64,000 nt of DNA from Epiperipatus broadwayi. Its lineage: Eukaryota > Onychophora > Udeonychophora > Euonychophora > Peripatidae. Location of the stretch: assembly GCA_028023455.1 (NCBI GenBank), contig JAQFVV010000184.1, positions 996,001 to 1,060,000 on the forward strand. The letters are read 5' to 3'. A program made the translations under genes and the position numbers. The notes under the pieces are model-generated. The model was not told the DNA's origin and searched no databases. It saw only the letters and a list, made by a program, of their open reading frames with translations. Shown here piece by piece: positions 50,360-62,530 of this stretch; the stretch's first letter is position 1, and every line of letters begins with the position of its first letter.

Positions 50360-51784
50360 ATCAGTGCTTGGTTTATATTAAGATAGCAAATCTTCAAACT
50401 TTAATGGACAGGTTTCAATCTATTCCACCCTTCAATTCTTCAGCCATTCATACCATTAAAAATATGATTATGGAATCTCCAAAATCACATGCTGATATCA
50501 ATATTATTGCCATGCCCATGTTGACCTTAAGTCACTCTGACCCCTTATATATAGGAGCTTGTTGACTTAAATACACAGAAGAGGGATAGACAGAATACAG
50601 GCTGAATCTATAATATTTGAAATACAAGCATATTTTGTATACCTGAAATTTATCTATAAATTCAATGACTTTTTAGTCTTCACTAAAAATTATTTTATTA
50701 TTGTTACTAACTTCAGTCATTTCAGGATCCAAGTAACAATGACATGAATTTGCCTTGTTCTTATCATTATTTCTCTGATAATTCTTTTTTTTTTTTTTTT
50801 TACTATATAGCTAACTTTGGAATGTGATTTGTTTTTTTTTTCAATAGTATTTTTTTTACTTTTCATTACTAAATCAATATTTAATTTTATTATTCAAGGA
50901 TAATACTTGGGTTTTGTAGATTTGCCAGCTTATATCAAACTTTTGTTTAAAAAAAAAGTGAAAAAGAGTCTGTTTTTTCAACCTATTTAGATCACAAAAA
51001 AAATATGACTTAATGAATTCATGTTGATTACTGAGAATTGCTGCCATATTGTCAGGACTTTTATGGGTTTTAATATTTTTTTCTTTTTTTTTTAATAGTG
51101 TACAATTGAAGTAGTACATGTTGATACAGCAAATGTTAGGATTTCTTTGTATATCATACCTAATTTTAAAACATTTAAGTATAAACAATTTACTTCCATG
51201 AAAATAAAAACCTTAAATAAACTGTTCTTTCATTAAATACAACTACAATATACAAAAAGTATCTCATATTCCAAATAATAGTTATAGAAATCAATTAGAT
51301 TTAACAACTCATAATAATAAGGATTTACAATTTAGACCAAAGTGATTAGAAAAACTTTGGATTTGTTATATGCTAAATATATAAGATCTTTTATTACAAA
51401 AAAAAAAGGAAGATATAATCATTGCTTATAGTTTCTTTTTGAAGAAAAATAATAAATAATAATAAAATTATGTCAATGATTTTTTGATCATGAGTTCATA
51501 AAAATATGAATATTGTGTCAGATGCTATTTTAATAAACTATTTTACTAACTAACTTACATATTACTTAGATGTTTTGACATCACTGATATTTGCCTTTGC
51601 TTCCATTTTATTATCTTCATTCATTTATAGTCTCTATTATGTGCTATTAATTGTTTATCTGTTTTTTCATTATTTTCATCTACTTCTGCCCCAATAGAGC
51701 TTGAGAAGAATCATTAATCAATTGCTACAGCAATTCATGTCTTTTTTTGTTATATGGTTACTTACTATAGTAGTTGGATCATCT
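50360..51784. other. AT-rich non-coding DNA
   Basis: No supported gene. Open frames here are short and low in complexity, and long T runs occur near 50786-50800. Confidence 0.45.
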
Positions 51785-52255
51785 TTATTTCCAAGAGCTG
51801 TTTGTTTTACTCTAGAGTTATCTACTGTAATCATGACTAATTAATGGACACTAGATTTTACAATGCTATGTCTATATCCCTAGACCAGCTCCTGGCTTTT
51901 GCCTTTGAAAGTAAAGACTTAGGATTCAAAAATTATAACTTATGCATTTATCAACTAGCTTTTATTCCTTTTCAAAAAATTTAAGAAAATTTTAGGGTTT
52001 TTAAAGACTAACCACCTTGTTTGCATAGATGTTTAGATCTGACTCTAGATCAGCTTCTATACATTTTAGTGAACTCAGTCTATATTGAATACAGGCTTCT
52101 TCTAAACTTTAACTAGAAAGATTATATAAATATTAATAATGTATAACCTTCTCAGCTTACTGTGCTTCCAAGAGCAGTTCTTTTCATCTTATTCTACATC
52201 TACCTACTGTAAAACTGAATAACCAAAAAATATTAGATAGTATAATGCTATATGT
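51785..52255 (+). repeat. Diverged direct repeats next to a fold-back
   Basis: About 95 bp at 51785-51880 (TTCCAAGAGCTGTTTGTTTT ... ACAATGCTATGTCTA) recur at 52160-52255 (TTCCAAGAGCAGTTCTTTTC ... ATAATGCTATATGTA). The first copy is followed by CAGCTCCTGGCTTTTGCCTT, similar to the ribozyme-like tip at 21.3 kb. The matching downstream part of the second copy appears after the intervening fold-back, near 52985. Confidence 0.55.
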
Positions 52256-52930
52256 ATTTTTATATTGCCTATTTCCATCATCTAATATGTGCATTGAATG
52301 TCTTTAGAAAAGTTTAATTTTAGTTAAATATTCCAAATGCATTCAACTGTTAGTAATATCACAGCAAACAGGTTAATATATTCATCAACTGTTAGTAATA
52401 TTACAGCAAACAAATGTTAGTAATATCACAGAAAACAGGTTAGTATATGCACTAACTGTTAGTAATATCACAGCAAACAGGTTAGTATATGCACAATGTT
52501 TTGAGAGATATTTTTCTCCCCTCTTCTTCAGGTGTTGCTGGCCTGATGAGTGACAGTACTAGCATGGGATTTGAACCTGGGTCCTTAGATTCTTGATTAT
52601 TGAAGTTTAAGGTAATGCTCTAACCAACTAAGCCATCCTGCCAAGATGGCTCAGTTGGTTAGTACTGTCACTAGTCAGGCCAGCAACACCTGAAGAAGAG
52701 GGAAGAAAAATACCTCTCAAAACATTGTGCATATATTAACCTGTTTGCTGTGATATTACTAATAGTTAGTGCATATACTAACCTGTTTGCTGTAATATTA
52801 CTAACATTTGTTTGCTGTGATATTACTAATAGTTGAATGCATTTGGAATATTTAACTAAAATTAAACTTTTCTAAAGACATTCAACACACATATTAGATG
52901 ATAGAAATAGTCCAATATAAAAATACAGCT
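52249..52930. mobile_element. Fold-back element of tRNA-like/PLE-terminal sequence
   Basis: Two inverted arms of about 300-390 bp start TGTATTTTTATATTG and its complement. Each arm contains repeated GTTAGTAATATCACAGCAAA blocks (four on the left, three on the right), a CCTGAAGAAGAGG hairpin and GGCCAGCAACACC. The centre is a complete tRNA-like segment on the left and only the D-arm on the right. Its layout and CCTGAAGAAGAG motif match the PLE termini at 1.7, 3.9 and 6.7 kb. The insertion splits the second of the direct repeats at 51.8-52.3 kb. Confidence 0.75.
52558..52642 (-). tRNA. tRNA-like segment in fold-back
   Basis: On the minus strand it reads GGCAGGATGGCTTAGTTGGT (D-arm/box A), GAGCATTACC, an enlarged middle, and CCCAGGTTCAAATCCCATG, a near-perfect T-arm/box B. 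It is the best-preserved tRNA-like copy in the window and could still recruit RNA polymerase III. The long anticodon region argues against a functional tRNA. Confidence 0.65.
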
Positions 52931-54599
52931 AAACCACCATCATCACAAACCTTCAGAAAAACAATATGATGCTATACTATTCACATATTCAGACTAATTT
53001 CTGGCTTTTGACTTTGTCAATGAAAACTTTAGCAGTCATTTTTCATTCCTGTATATTATCAAAATAGTAAAAAAACATAAGATTTTGGAATCCATCCCAA
53101 TTCTTTTGCGTAGCTATAGAAATCTACTTCAACATTAGTGATTTTAGTTTTATGCCAACAATAGACCTTTTGATTTTTTTTTTCAATTTCAGACTATTAA
53201 CTTCAATAGTATAAAGGAGTAAAAGATGGCTGCTAGATTCATAAGTTGCAGCTTTGAATCCCAAGTTTTCATTAAAGAAGACAAATTCCAGAAAACACTG
53301 AATGCAAATATTTTATCAATATATTATCTAGGGTCCATTTACTACTTAGACTTGCTTACAGTAGGTATCTTTTGAGAATAGTAAAGAGAACTATTATTGG
53401 AAGCATATCTAAAATCTAAGAATGAAATTTGTATCATTTTTATTTATTAATAATATATCAACTTCTTTAAAGTCGTTAAAATTATTGGTATATTTATTAT
53501 TATACATAATAGGCATTTGTTTATGAAATTAATATAATTTCTGCTTAAATTCCTTGTTATTTACTAATGGCAATTTGAAAAGACTAAACATTAGCAACAT
53601 TTACATTTTTTATAGGGTCATTTGAAGCACTTAGAATATCTTTCTTAAATCTTTTCCTTTTATTTATTCCCAGAAATTGCATAGAATTTTATTTTGTATA
53701 TTCAATACAAATTCTTGTAAATTTATTAATTCAATTGTATCATCAATATGATTTTCAAAATTTCTTTTATTAAAAAAGGATGTGTATGCATAAAATATGA
53801 AGAAGTGGAGCATTTGGGTTCTTTGATATGTCCCTCATTCCTTATTATTAGTCACACATAAATAAATTTGCCCATTCTAATACTACAGACAAAAAAAACA
53901 ACAACAACAAATATCAGTTAAAAAGACAATTTAAAAATCAAAGAAAAAAAAAGAAAAGCTGAAAGTTAGAATTGCTGAAGAGTAAATAAAATATATAATT
54001 TTAAAATGGAAATTTCATTATAACTGTTACTTCAGGAAGATGACCAGTGCACAGGAATTCCACAATAATAGGTACTGCATTTGTTTAAATGGCTAAAGGC
54101 CAGGAAGATAGATGAAAGTGAAGAAAAGATTTTAGAATAATATTAATTAATTTAGCTATATATATTGTAATGATCATATTTATATAGGCAGCAAAACTAA
54201 TCCTGAGAACCAAGCAATGATCACTAACTCACATATCTGTGGGTAAAATTGACATAAACATTACCACAAACAATACAAAGATGAACATCATTATCCATAT
54301 CTCCAGAACAACCTCCTTGTAACACATATCTCACTGCAAGTCAGGGAGATACACAAAACACAAATGTGAGAGTTTATGTGTATATACATTCTCTAATAAC
54401 AATAATAAAAAATAAAAATAAAGAAAAATGAAAGTTCATATATCTAGATTTAAACTTATGACTGCATGGCATTTTTTACAAATTAAAAAAAAATTAATTA
54501 GCAACCAAGCAGCTTAATTATCACTGACTTACATACAATAGAGGGACTATAGGCTTTATATTTCTTAATAACCTCCAGGAAGGACATTCTAGGATGGTT
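52931..54599. other. AT-rich non-coding DNA with a ribozyme-like remnant
   Basis: Near 52990-53028, on the minus strand, AAAAGCCAGAAATTAGTC matches the 3' half of the hammerhead-like core at 21.3 kb; the CTGATGA half has decayed. No gene recognised in the rest. Confidence 0.45.
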
Positions 54600-56445
54600 A
54601 CTTTAATAATTAATGGAGGATAAAGCAGGGTTTATTTAACAATATTAAAATCACAGTCATTAATGAATGACAACAATGGACTTAGAATTATGACTGACTA
54701 CATGCTTGCAAAATCAGGCATTAAAATACATTTAAAAAAACCTGAATATGATGCTAGATTATCAAAAACAGAAGAGTGTATCCAATGATAAAATAGAGAT
54801 AGAGTATGCTCATCTTGGTGAAGCCATATCCAGATATATCATAGGATCAAAGGCTCATATAAAGCAGATATGAACATCTGTTCCTATAACCAGTAATGAA
54901 CTTATTACTATCAAGAAGAAAATTTATCTGCACTAATAATAATATTAAGGACAACAGCGAAAATTAGCTGGGTAGGCAAATATGAAAGATACATCTGCCT
55001 TGGTGTGATCATATCAAGACAATACTCAGCTAATCTATTTCTACAAAGTAGGAATAATCACCTGCTTGCATAACAAATATACAAATTAATCAAAATAAAT
55101 AAATAACCCAGCAACACAATTTAAATATAAAAGAAACAAACATTCCCCACATCCTTCTAATGGGGGAAACCAAATTCCATAATAACACTGACAATAAAAT
55201 ATAAACAATAATTGCCACCATGGTCTTCACTAAATTTTCAGTTGGACATTCAGCAGCTGGAGGGGTTAGAGTATTAATTAACAAAAAATTTCCTCCAAAC
55301 AAATTTTGCATACTCTATTTGGATAACAACTTAATCTTATTAGAAATAGACTATTGGGGCTACAGCATAAATCTAGCTTATATATACACTTTCAAACAAT
55401 CCTACTATCTATCACAAAATCATTCAGACTTTAAATGCTATCCTTAGCAACAAATCAGGCTCTTTACTTATATTGGGAGATTTTAACACCACATATGGTC
55501 GCTTTAACTTAAAATTTCTTCCACTGATAAACAGAAACTTGATGTGTGGGGAAGGATTCCTTCCTCCTGGATCCTACTCCTTTTACACCAAATCCTACCA
55601 AACCCTAATAGATCTATTATATTATTCGCCAGATTTACACTTTCATCTAAATGCAAAACTTTTACCAGTTTCATTTTCAGACCATATGGCCCTTGTAGTT
55701 ACTCTTGAAACCATGGCTGGCCTCCCAACTCCAGAGGCTCTTCACAAAACCATGCGGATGGTAAAAAAATCAAACATGACAGAGGCCATAGTGTCTGAAT
55801 CTTATATATATTTTCACAAAATCAACATCCTTTCAAGACCAGCTGAAGAAGCCTGGTTTTCATTTGTAGGCATCCTACAGACAATATTAAAACACCACAC
55901 CATGAAATCCAAAGGCCCTAATGGCCTCTTCTGAGATCTTCTGCAAATAGAGAATCAGCTTCAGATGCTCCAAAGTCAACCTATCAAAACACAAGATATA
56001 TATAGTCTTAAAAACCTATACTGATCAAGACAAAAATCCCTGGCAGAATACCTATCCATTAGGAGAGCCAAAAGCTATTTATCTCAACAACACCACTGGA
56101 CAAGAAGCTACTTGAGATGGGCACTTGGAGGGAAAAATAACAAAACCACTCCCACCTCCATCATTGTAAATGGGAAAACCTTAACACTTCCAGCAAAGAA
56201 TGCAAACCGCAATCTTCAATGGCACACAATCCTCGTCTGAAGTTGATCCACAGGCACCACATGGGATCACAGAAAACCTACTTCAACAGAAAATATCTTC
56301 CCTTCCAGATGGTGTACATCGTGGATTACATGGGATTCCCAAATTCCTAATCCTACACCTCAATCAATTTGCAGTTCCCATAATGAAAAAGATGGTGGAT
56401 TACCTAGCAACTGGTAATAGAGTGATATACTTGTTTATAAATTAA
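54600..56445 (+). pseudogene. LINE copy: endonuclease and start of RT, truncated
   Basis: From 55220 the endonuclease shows SAAGGVRVLINKK, MGDFNTTYGRF (55473 on) with the catalytic Asp, SYSFYTKSYQTLIDLL and SDHMALV near 55677. A linker with ALGGKNN, SIIVNGKTLTLP follows, and the RT begins with ISSLPDGVHRG (56310 on), stopping at about 56445. The upstream 600 bp are mixed-complexity and may be ORF1, but no domain is clear. It is the same family as the minus-strand element at 57.2-62.5 kb, since SAAG, GDFN and the YSFY..TLIDL block align. The rest of the RT is missing, so it is 3'-truncated or interrupted. Stops and frameshifts abound. Confidence 0.7.
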
Positions 56446-57232
56446 AAAAATTTTCCAAATTCTGAATAGCTTTTGTTTCTTGCATTCCTTGCAGTAATTA
56501 AACATCAGTAACAGCTTTTTACCACAAGGCCAAAAATTATAAACAATGTCCTTTAAATAGATAATACTCAGAGAATTATTCTACTCTTCATTAATTAGTT
56601 TTAATTAAAAAAAACTACCAGTGCTCTGTAATGAAGCTGCTTTTACAAAAGTAATTAAATTTTAATTAATTGTTTTTTACTAGAATTTTCTGGAATCTGT
56701 TATGCATTTAAACAATATTAAATATTTATCTAATCTCAGCTAACCGTCTCTGACCCTTTTTATATACAAATGCCTTTGGTAAATTTTATATGCCTTTATA
56801 GTTTTTTATTAAAATAAAATTTAAAATTTCCCTATAACAGAGTTTAAAATTATTTAGATACAAATTGGCATGTACGCATAATTATAGCTTCAATATCAAT
56901 AATAATTATTAGTGAGTTAACTATATATATATATATATTTAATTTCAAAATTTAGTATCTTTAATATATAATGCACTTATTTGGCAAAAAATATTTTAAC
57001 TGAGTAAGGTGTAGTACAATTTATTCCTATCAAACAAATGCAATTTCTTTTCAGTTATTTTTACAAGTTCACACATGCATCCAACCAAACAATAAAGCTA
57101 ATTAATTAATGGTATATTCATCCTCCTAGAAAAATTAAAACATATTTTTCCAAAAATAGTTTAATAAGATTTTGAATGATAGATATTTTAATAACATGTT
57201 CATAAAAGGATACATCTATTAAATTATCAAGG
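56446..57232. other. AT-rich non-coding DNA
   Basis: No gene recognised between the two convergent LINE copies. Confidence 0.5.
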
Positions 57233-57299
57233 GTTTTTTTTTTTTAAGTTAATTTTTTTTTTATTGAGTATATTCAAAGATTACTATTTACATATAAGA

Positions 57300-60200
57300 A
57301 AACATCGAAAATATATTTCTTTACAAATAGTTAATACAGGCATATAAAATGGTTTACATGTATTAATAATAAAAAAAGTACATTTGACACAAAGAAAAAA
57401 CCAACTGTTTACAGAGGAAAAGGAAGAGAAACAAGGTTCCATGTGGCATGTACGATATCTGAAGGGGCTAATGATCTGTCTGTATTTCTGATTTTAAGTA
57501 TCTTATTGTAAAACATGGATGGTAATTTACTGGATGTAGGATTAAAATAAAAATGGAATATCAAAAACCAAAGGTAAATGTAATAAATGGAATCTCAAGA
57601 ATCAAAGGTAAACATAATGAAAATAGTGATCCTAATTGAGGGAAAGAGACCACGTTTCATACTATCAATGAGAGGGTTGGTAGATGAAGCAAGTAATCTG
57701 GTGATTGACTTAATAATATTTCTATAGACAAGAAGAGCAGACCATTGTAGAAAAAAATATGATATACTGTCTCTTCAGTCTTATGATAGTATAAACTTAG
57801 TAGTGTTAATGTTAGCATTCATCATCCTTTGTGATAAAAAATGACTAGTGGGCAGCACTTCTAAATTGGATTTTAATAAGGAAATTGAAGTATTTTGTTT
57901 CTAGATGCCAGAATTTGAATTTTGAGATAATCTGTTTATTTAGTAAGATTGTCTATCACTATGAGACATATTATAAGCCTATCATTTTCCCAGAAAAGTT
58001 GTTCTGATTCAGATCAATATAAGCTGAAATATATTTGATTATAGATTTAAAAAAACATACAACTACTGGGGAATGGTATATCAGAAAGATCAACCAGGAC
58101 AAATTTCAGAGTATCTGGGTATTCAGAAACAAATTCAAAGACAGAATTAAATGTAGTCCAAAAATAAAATATAAAGATTGAGTGAAGAGAAAGGCCATTA
58201 TTCTTGACAGAATTAAATGTCGTCCAAAAATAAAATATAAAGATTGAGTGAAGAGAAAGGCCATTATTCTTGGTATGTTTGGGTAGGGTTCTAATACTGA
58301 TTGCAACAGCCTTTTTATTCCAAATCAATTTGGAACAAAATGAATTGCTTTTTTTTCTTAAATGCATTAATATAATTAATAATTGGCATATAATAAACCA
58401 TTTTTGAAAAAATTAAGATGTTAATGAAAAGAGATTTTTGCATGCAGAGAAAGATATGCTCTAGACAATAAATTAATTATATTTTTTACAGATGAGAGAA
58501 GAGAATTCTGAATTGACATTCTGTTGGTATTTATTGATTTGTAAATGGGAAGCCAAGGAAATTATGAGGTGATGTGGTGAAAGAAGATGAAATACTCTTG
58601 CCAGAGATTATTTTCCATGTGGACAATTTGTTACAGTTAAGTTGAAGCTTAAGCCAAGTAATATAATCTTTCATAATGGTAATAAGCAAAGAACGGAGGG
58701 GGAAAAAATGACAAGATCATCCATAAAGGTTATATACTTGGCTTCCTTATTAATGAACAGAATACGAATACCAGGTAATTTTTCCTCTGTTTCAAGAAGA
58801 AGGGGATTAATATAAAAATAAAGAATAAGGCATTCAAAAGAGAACTTTGTGGAAGTGAATTAGATGGCTTAAACCCCTTTAGACACATTGCCATTTAGAG
58901 TGATAAAAATTTATGTTTGTTAAAAAATTAGCTAAAATATGTAGAACAGGAAGATACATTCATAGATTGTAATAACTCAATTATAGAGTCAATAGGCACA
59001 GAATCAAAAGCAGATGAGATGTCTAGATGAGATGTCTATATGTATTGCTATGGCATCAGAAGTGGATGCACCTTTTTTAGAAAATTGACAGCCTGAGATA
59101 GAATGCAGAATAGAAGGCTGCATCTTAACATTGATGATGGACTTTATAAGCAAAGGGAAATAGAGATAGGATGAAGCTTCTTTAGAGGGGAGGGAAGAGT
59201 ATTCCCATTTGAGAAATGGAACTAGTGAAACTTAATACAGCTCCCTTAATGTGATGAACTTGCTTAAACAAAAAGTTGATCAAATTCATGATAACAAATA
59301 TGTGAAATAGTGAATATGCAAAAGGAAGAATTTAGGAATTAGATGAAACCCAGGATTAATGCTATCTGGCAGTGATTTTAGCTAAAGCATATTGTCAGAC
59401 TTAGTAATACCATGATCTTGATAACTGTTATCAAAGGCATATATTGGAACTTCTGGACAGCTGCAAGTTTGCTATTTTGTCTTAAAAAAAATTATAGTAA
59501 ATAGGTTTCAGCAGATTAAGACTTATGCAGAAATTCTGATTTATAACAAGACTTTTTATTTTTAGGCCCAGAAGATGTACTCTTTAGAGCAGTTATGGGG
59601 TTGAACTAAAAAGATGTTGGCTTTTTAAAAAAGACAGGTATTCAGCTAATACATGTTGAGTGAGTCTATATTGCTGCTTAAGAGAGAGAATCAAGAGAAC
59701 TGAAGCAGAATCAAAAGAAGTGGCCTTCAATTTTAAATTAATGACATCAAGTTCTTTAACTAAAGCTGTAGGTAATATGTTCATACTAGTTGCTTAATGA
59801 CAGATTTGGATTAAGAAAAATCAAGCAATAACTGGTTGAAGTAAAATAATGCACTTTAAAATAAAAGTTTATTTCAGAAAATACTGCTTCCAAAGATGTA
59901 GCCTTAAGCAAAATTTCTAATATCATTATAGTAAAGAGTAGGCTGGGTATGAATATTAATATCAATTTAATTGAGAGTGCCAGAAGACCTGAAAAATAAA
60001 CTTGTTAATTTACAAAGATGGATCATCATAAAGTGAAGATCTGGTAATTAAAATAAAGGTCAATGAGAGTTGAATGCTTTAACATATAGAAAGAGAAAGA
60101 ATTACTAGGAAAAAAGCTTTCTCCACTCATCAATATACAGTTAATAAAGTGGAGGTACTTCCAAACAAAATCAACAGAAGGCATATTAAAGTCACCAAAA

Positions 60201-60500
60201 ATGGGAGTGGAAAAAAATTGATCAGGCAAATAAGCTTTTGGATCAGAGGAGGTTTGTCATATAGGTACAGGTAAACAATGTTAAATGTAAAGTCATTATG
60301 ATGAACAAAAATGACTTCCAATATCATGTTTTGATCAAGATAACGGTTGTTAAAAGATGCTCTATTATGAATTAATATATGCACCCCAGCAGCTGAAGTG
60401 ATAAAAGTGGAGAAAAGTGAATGTCTCAGAAAAAAAGTTATATGAGAAAAGAGTTGAGATATCCATTTACTGATAGGAATCATATATTGGGGTGAGTTTA
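57300..60500 (-). pseudogene. LINE ORF2: endonuclease and reverse transcriptase, broken
   Basis: The endonuclease is at 60483-60026 (SAAGVHILIHNR, FGDFNMPSVDF, FSFYMLKHSTLIDL). The EN-RT linker is at 59784-59593 (SLKQQYRLTQHVLAEYL). RT motif A, AFDSVPIDSI, is near 59005-58970, the motif B region is near 58880-58840, and motif C is FMDD at 58716-58727 (minus). The C-terminal region follows. Two tandem duplications lie inside: 13 bp at 59012-59037, which breaks the frame just before motif A, and 66 bp at 58140-58271, which keeps the frame (22 residues). Other stops are scattered. FMDD instead of the common FADD is unusual, but the two catalytic Asp codons are intact. Confidence 0.75.
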
Positions 60501-61109
60501 AACCACTTACATTACCACCATTAAATACTAGAAGTATAGTAACTCAATTCAAACAACAACTAAAAATGCAATTTATGGAACAGGTAGACAGACAAACAAT
60601 AATTTAGAATAATCACCCAATGTATGCAGCAAATATGCAAACACCCTAAATAACAAAAACCAGGGCCTCTTAAAAAAAAAAAATGAATAAAGATAATACT
60701 TTGACATGTCAAATATATTATCACATGCTTCAAAAACAAACCTAGCTTAAAGCTTAGATAAAATCTGAGAGAGATAAATAATCCTAATACATGGTTTAAA
60801 AAAACATAACACACTAACTGGAAAACAAAAATTTAATTGAGAGTTCATTAAAGCAACAGAACATCATCAGCATAATATTATTGCACATCTGCCAATATAT
60901 TGGCATCATGATGTTATTCACATCCACATTTAAATTAGTATCAACACTCTTTAAGATTAGAACCAATTATAACTTACCATATTCTAGATACATGCCTAAG
61001 ATTGTTCACACCATCAAAAATTTTTTTGTTTTGGGGACAGAATAAAATTTGTGCTAGTGGTTTCCTGGTCCAGTGTTGATCTATGGATACATTTGGCTTT
61101 GGTTAAAAT

Positions 61110-62518
61110 TCAGTATCAATTAAAGTCTTCTATTTTTTGGGAGCAGCTGAATAAGGTGCTTGAACTTTTTGTTCTTACAGATTTAATTTTGAGAGTGACT
61201 ATATCATCTAGATTTGGACTCTCTTTTAATATCCTTTTATTTCCATACTTCCTCTTCTTGAATAATTGAACTGGAGTAAATTCATCAGAAGATAAATCTT
61301 CATTCTCCATCATATAGGGTTGCATTATTTCAGACTCAGCATCAGTGGAGTTTGATTCAGAGTGCTAAGATCAGTAACAGTTTAAAAAGACAATGGTAAT
61401 GTAGCAGAAATTTTATAAATTGTCATGAATAGTAATAGAATTTGGTTACTGATATATTGTATGAAAGTTTTGGAACACTGACGACTTTTGGGTATTTCAT
61501 CCCAAACAGCTGACAAAATGTAAGTTCTTGTTTTGCAAATAAAACATTGAGGTGCAACACATCTGAAGGTAATTAGCAATAGGGAGGATTCAGTTGCATG
61601 AAGAGTTGGGATGTCAGTTGGCAGAACTCCTTTACTTAAAATAATGTTGAAGGTAACTGTATTAGTCAATACTTGAACATTAGCACTTTTTATAGCAAAT
61701 ATTTGAAGTTTGATACAATTCCAAACTTATTAAGCAGAATCTGGAGATCCTTATCATTAAAGTCTATGTAGCAGTTTTTAATTTGCCCCATAAGCATTAA
61801 AGGTATATCCATATCAATGTAACAAAGCATTTTAATATTGAAATATAAAACAGTTTTTTAAAAAAATCCTTTTCGTAAGAACTGTGAAAGTCGACATATA
61901 CATATATGTTGTTACGATGTTGAAAAACTTTGCAGAGTATATTTCAGAAAAATTTTTTCCACTAAATTCACATAAAACTCTTCAAGCAGAAATTTAAAAA
62001 GGTTGCATTTGGCATTATTTATGGTTATAATTAGCATCTTAACATGAGTCAAATCATCATTAAGCAAATTAAAAACATTTTCTTCAGTTCGCAAATATTC
62101 AACATTTACTTGATGCCTTGAATCCCATTTTTGCAATGCTTTTGCATAACTATTTTCTGCACTTTCATTTTGTATTCCATTATGAAATTTACCATTTGTT
62201 GACTCAATTTTGTTATTTTCTAACTTATTAGATATGATTATTATTAGTAATTGAATTACAATGGACAAATAATTTAAATGACCATCTGGAACGTTTTTCA
62301 CATTATTAATATCACTAACAGATAAATTTATGTTAATGTTTTTACCTGTTACTGATGACTTCTTAATTACAAGAATATTGGAATGTGAAACAGGTACTCT
62401 GATCAACTGAAGGTTATCCTAAAAGTGTAAAAAAAAAGATAGATACTTCATCATCAGTAGATTGTGATAGTAAAAATGCTTCCACAATGGCAGCCTTGCT
62501 ATTACAACTAGTAGCCAT
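61110..62518 (-). pseudogene. LINE ORF1 (gag-like, CCHC region)
   Basis: Starts at ATG 62518-62516 (MATSCNSKAAIVEAFLLSQS) and soon shifts frame. The long open part 62406-61912 has no recognised motif except RTEENVFNLL. The next part contains NCYIDFNDKDLQILLNKFG near 61780-61720, and then LPTDIPTLHATESSLLLI and PQCFICK...C (61625-61495). The latter matches the usual IP...gr..l...g..P.CF.C..GH....C layout of LINE ORF1 zinc knuckles, with the His apparently lost. An acidic, Ser-rich tail (MENEDLSSDEFTP) ends near 61110. Such proteins bind element RNA. The ORF is interrupted by several frameshifts. Confidence 0.6.
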
Positions 62519-62530
62519 CTATAAAATTTA

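Larger units (their letters stand above)
57233..62530 (-). mobile_element. Near full-length LINE, minus strand, two-ORF type
   Basis: Reading from 62518 downward: ORF1 with a zinc knuckle, ORF2 with endonuclease then RT, a long C-terminal region, and a poly(A) end (plus-strand T runs at 57233-57262, with AATAAA just before). ORF1 zinc knuckle plus ORF2 EN-RT and poly(A) resemble the L1/Tx1 group; clade assignment is tentative. No clear target-site duplication was found. Confidence 0.75.

Noticed and set aside
50874-51188. 104-codon minus-strand open frame
   Set aside because: Length is within chance at this base composition and no motif is visible.
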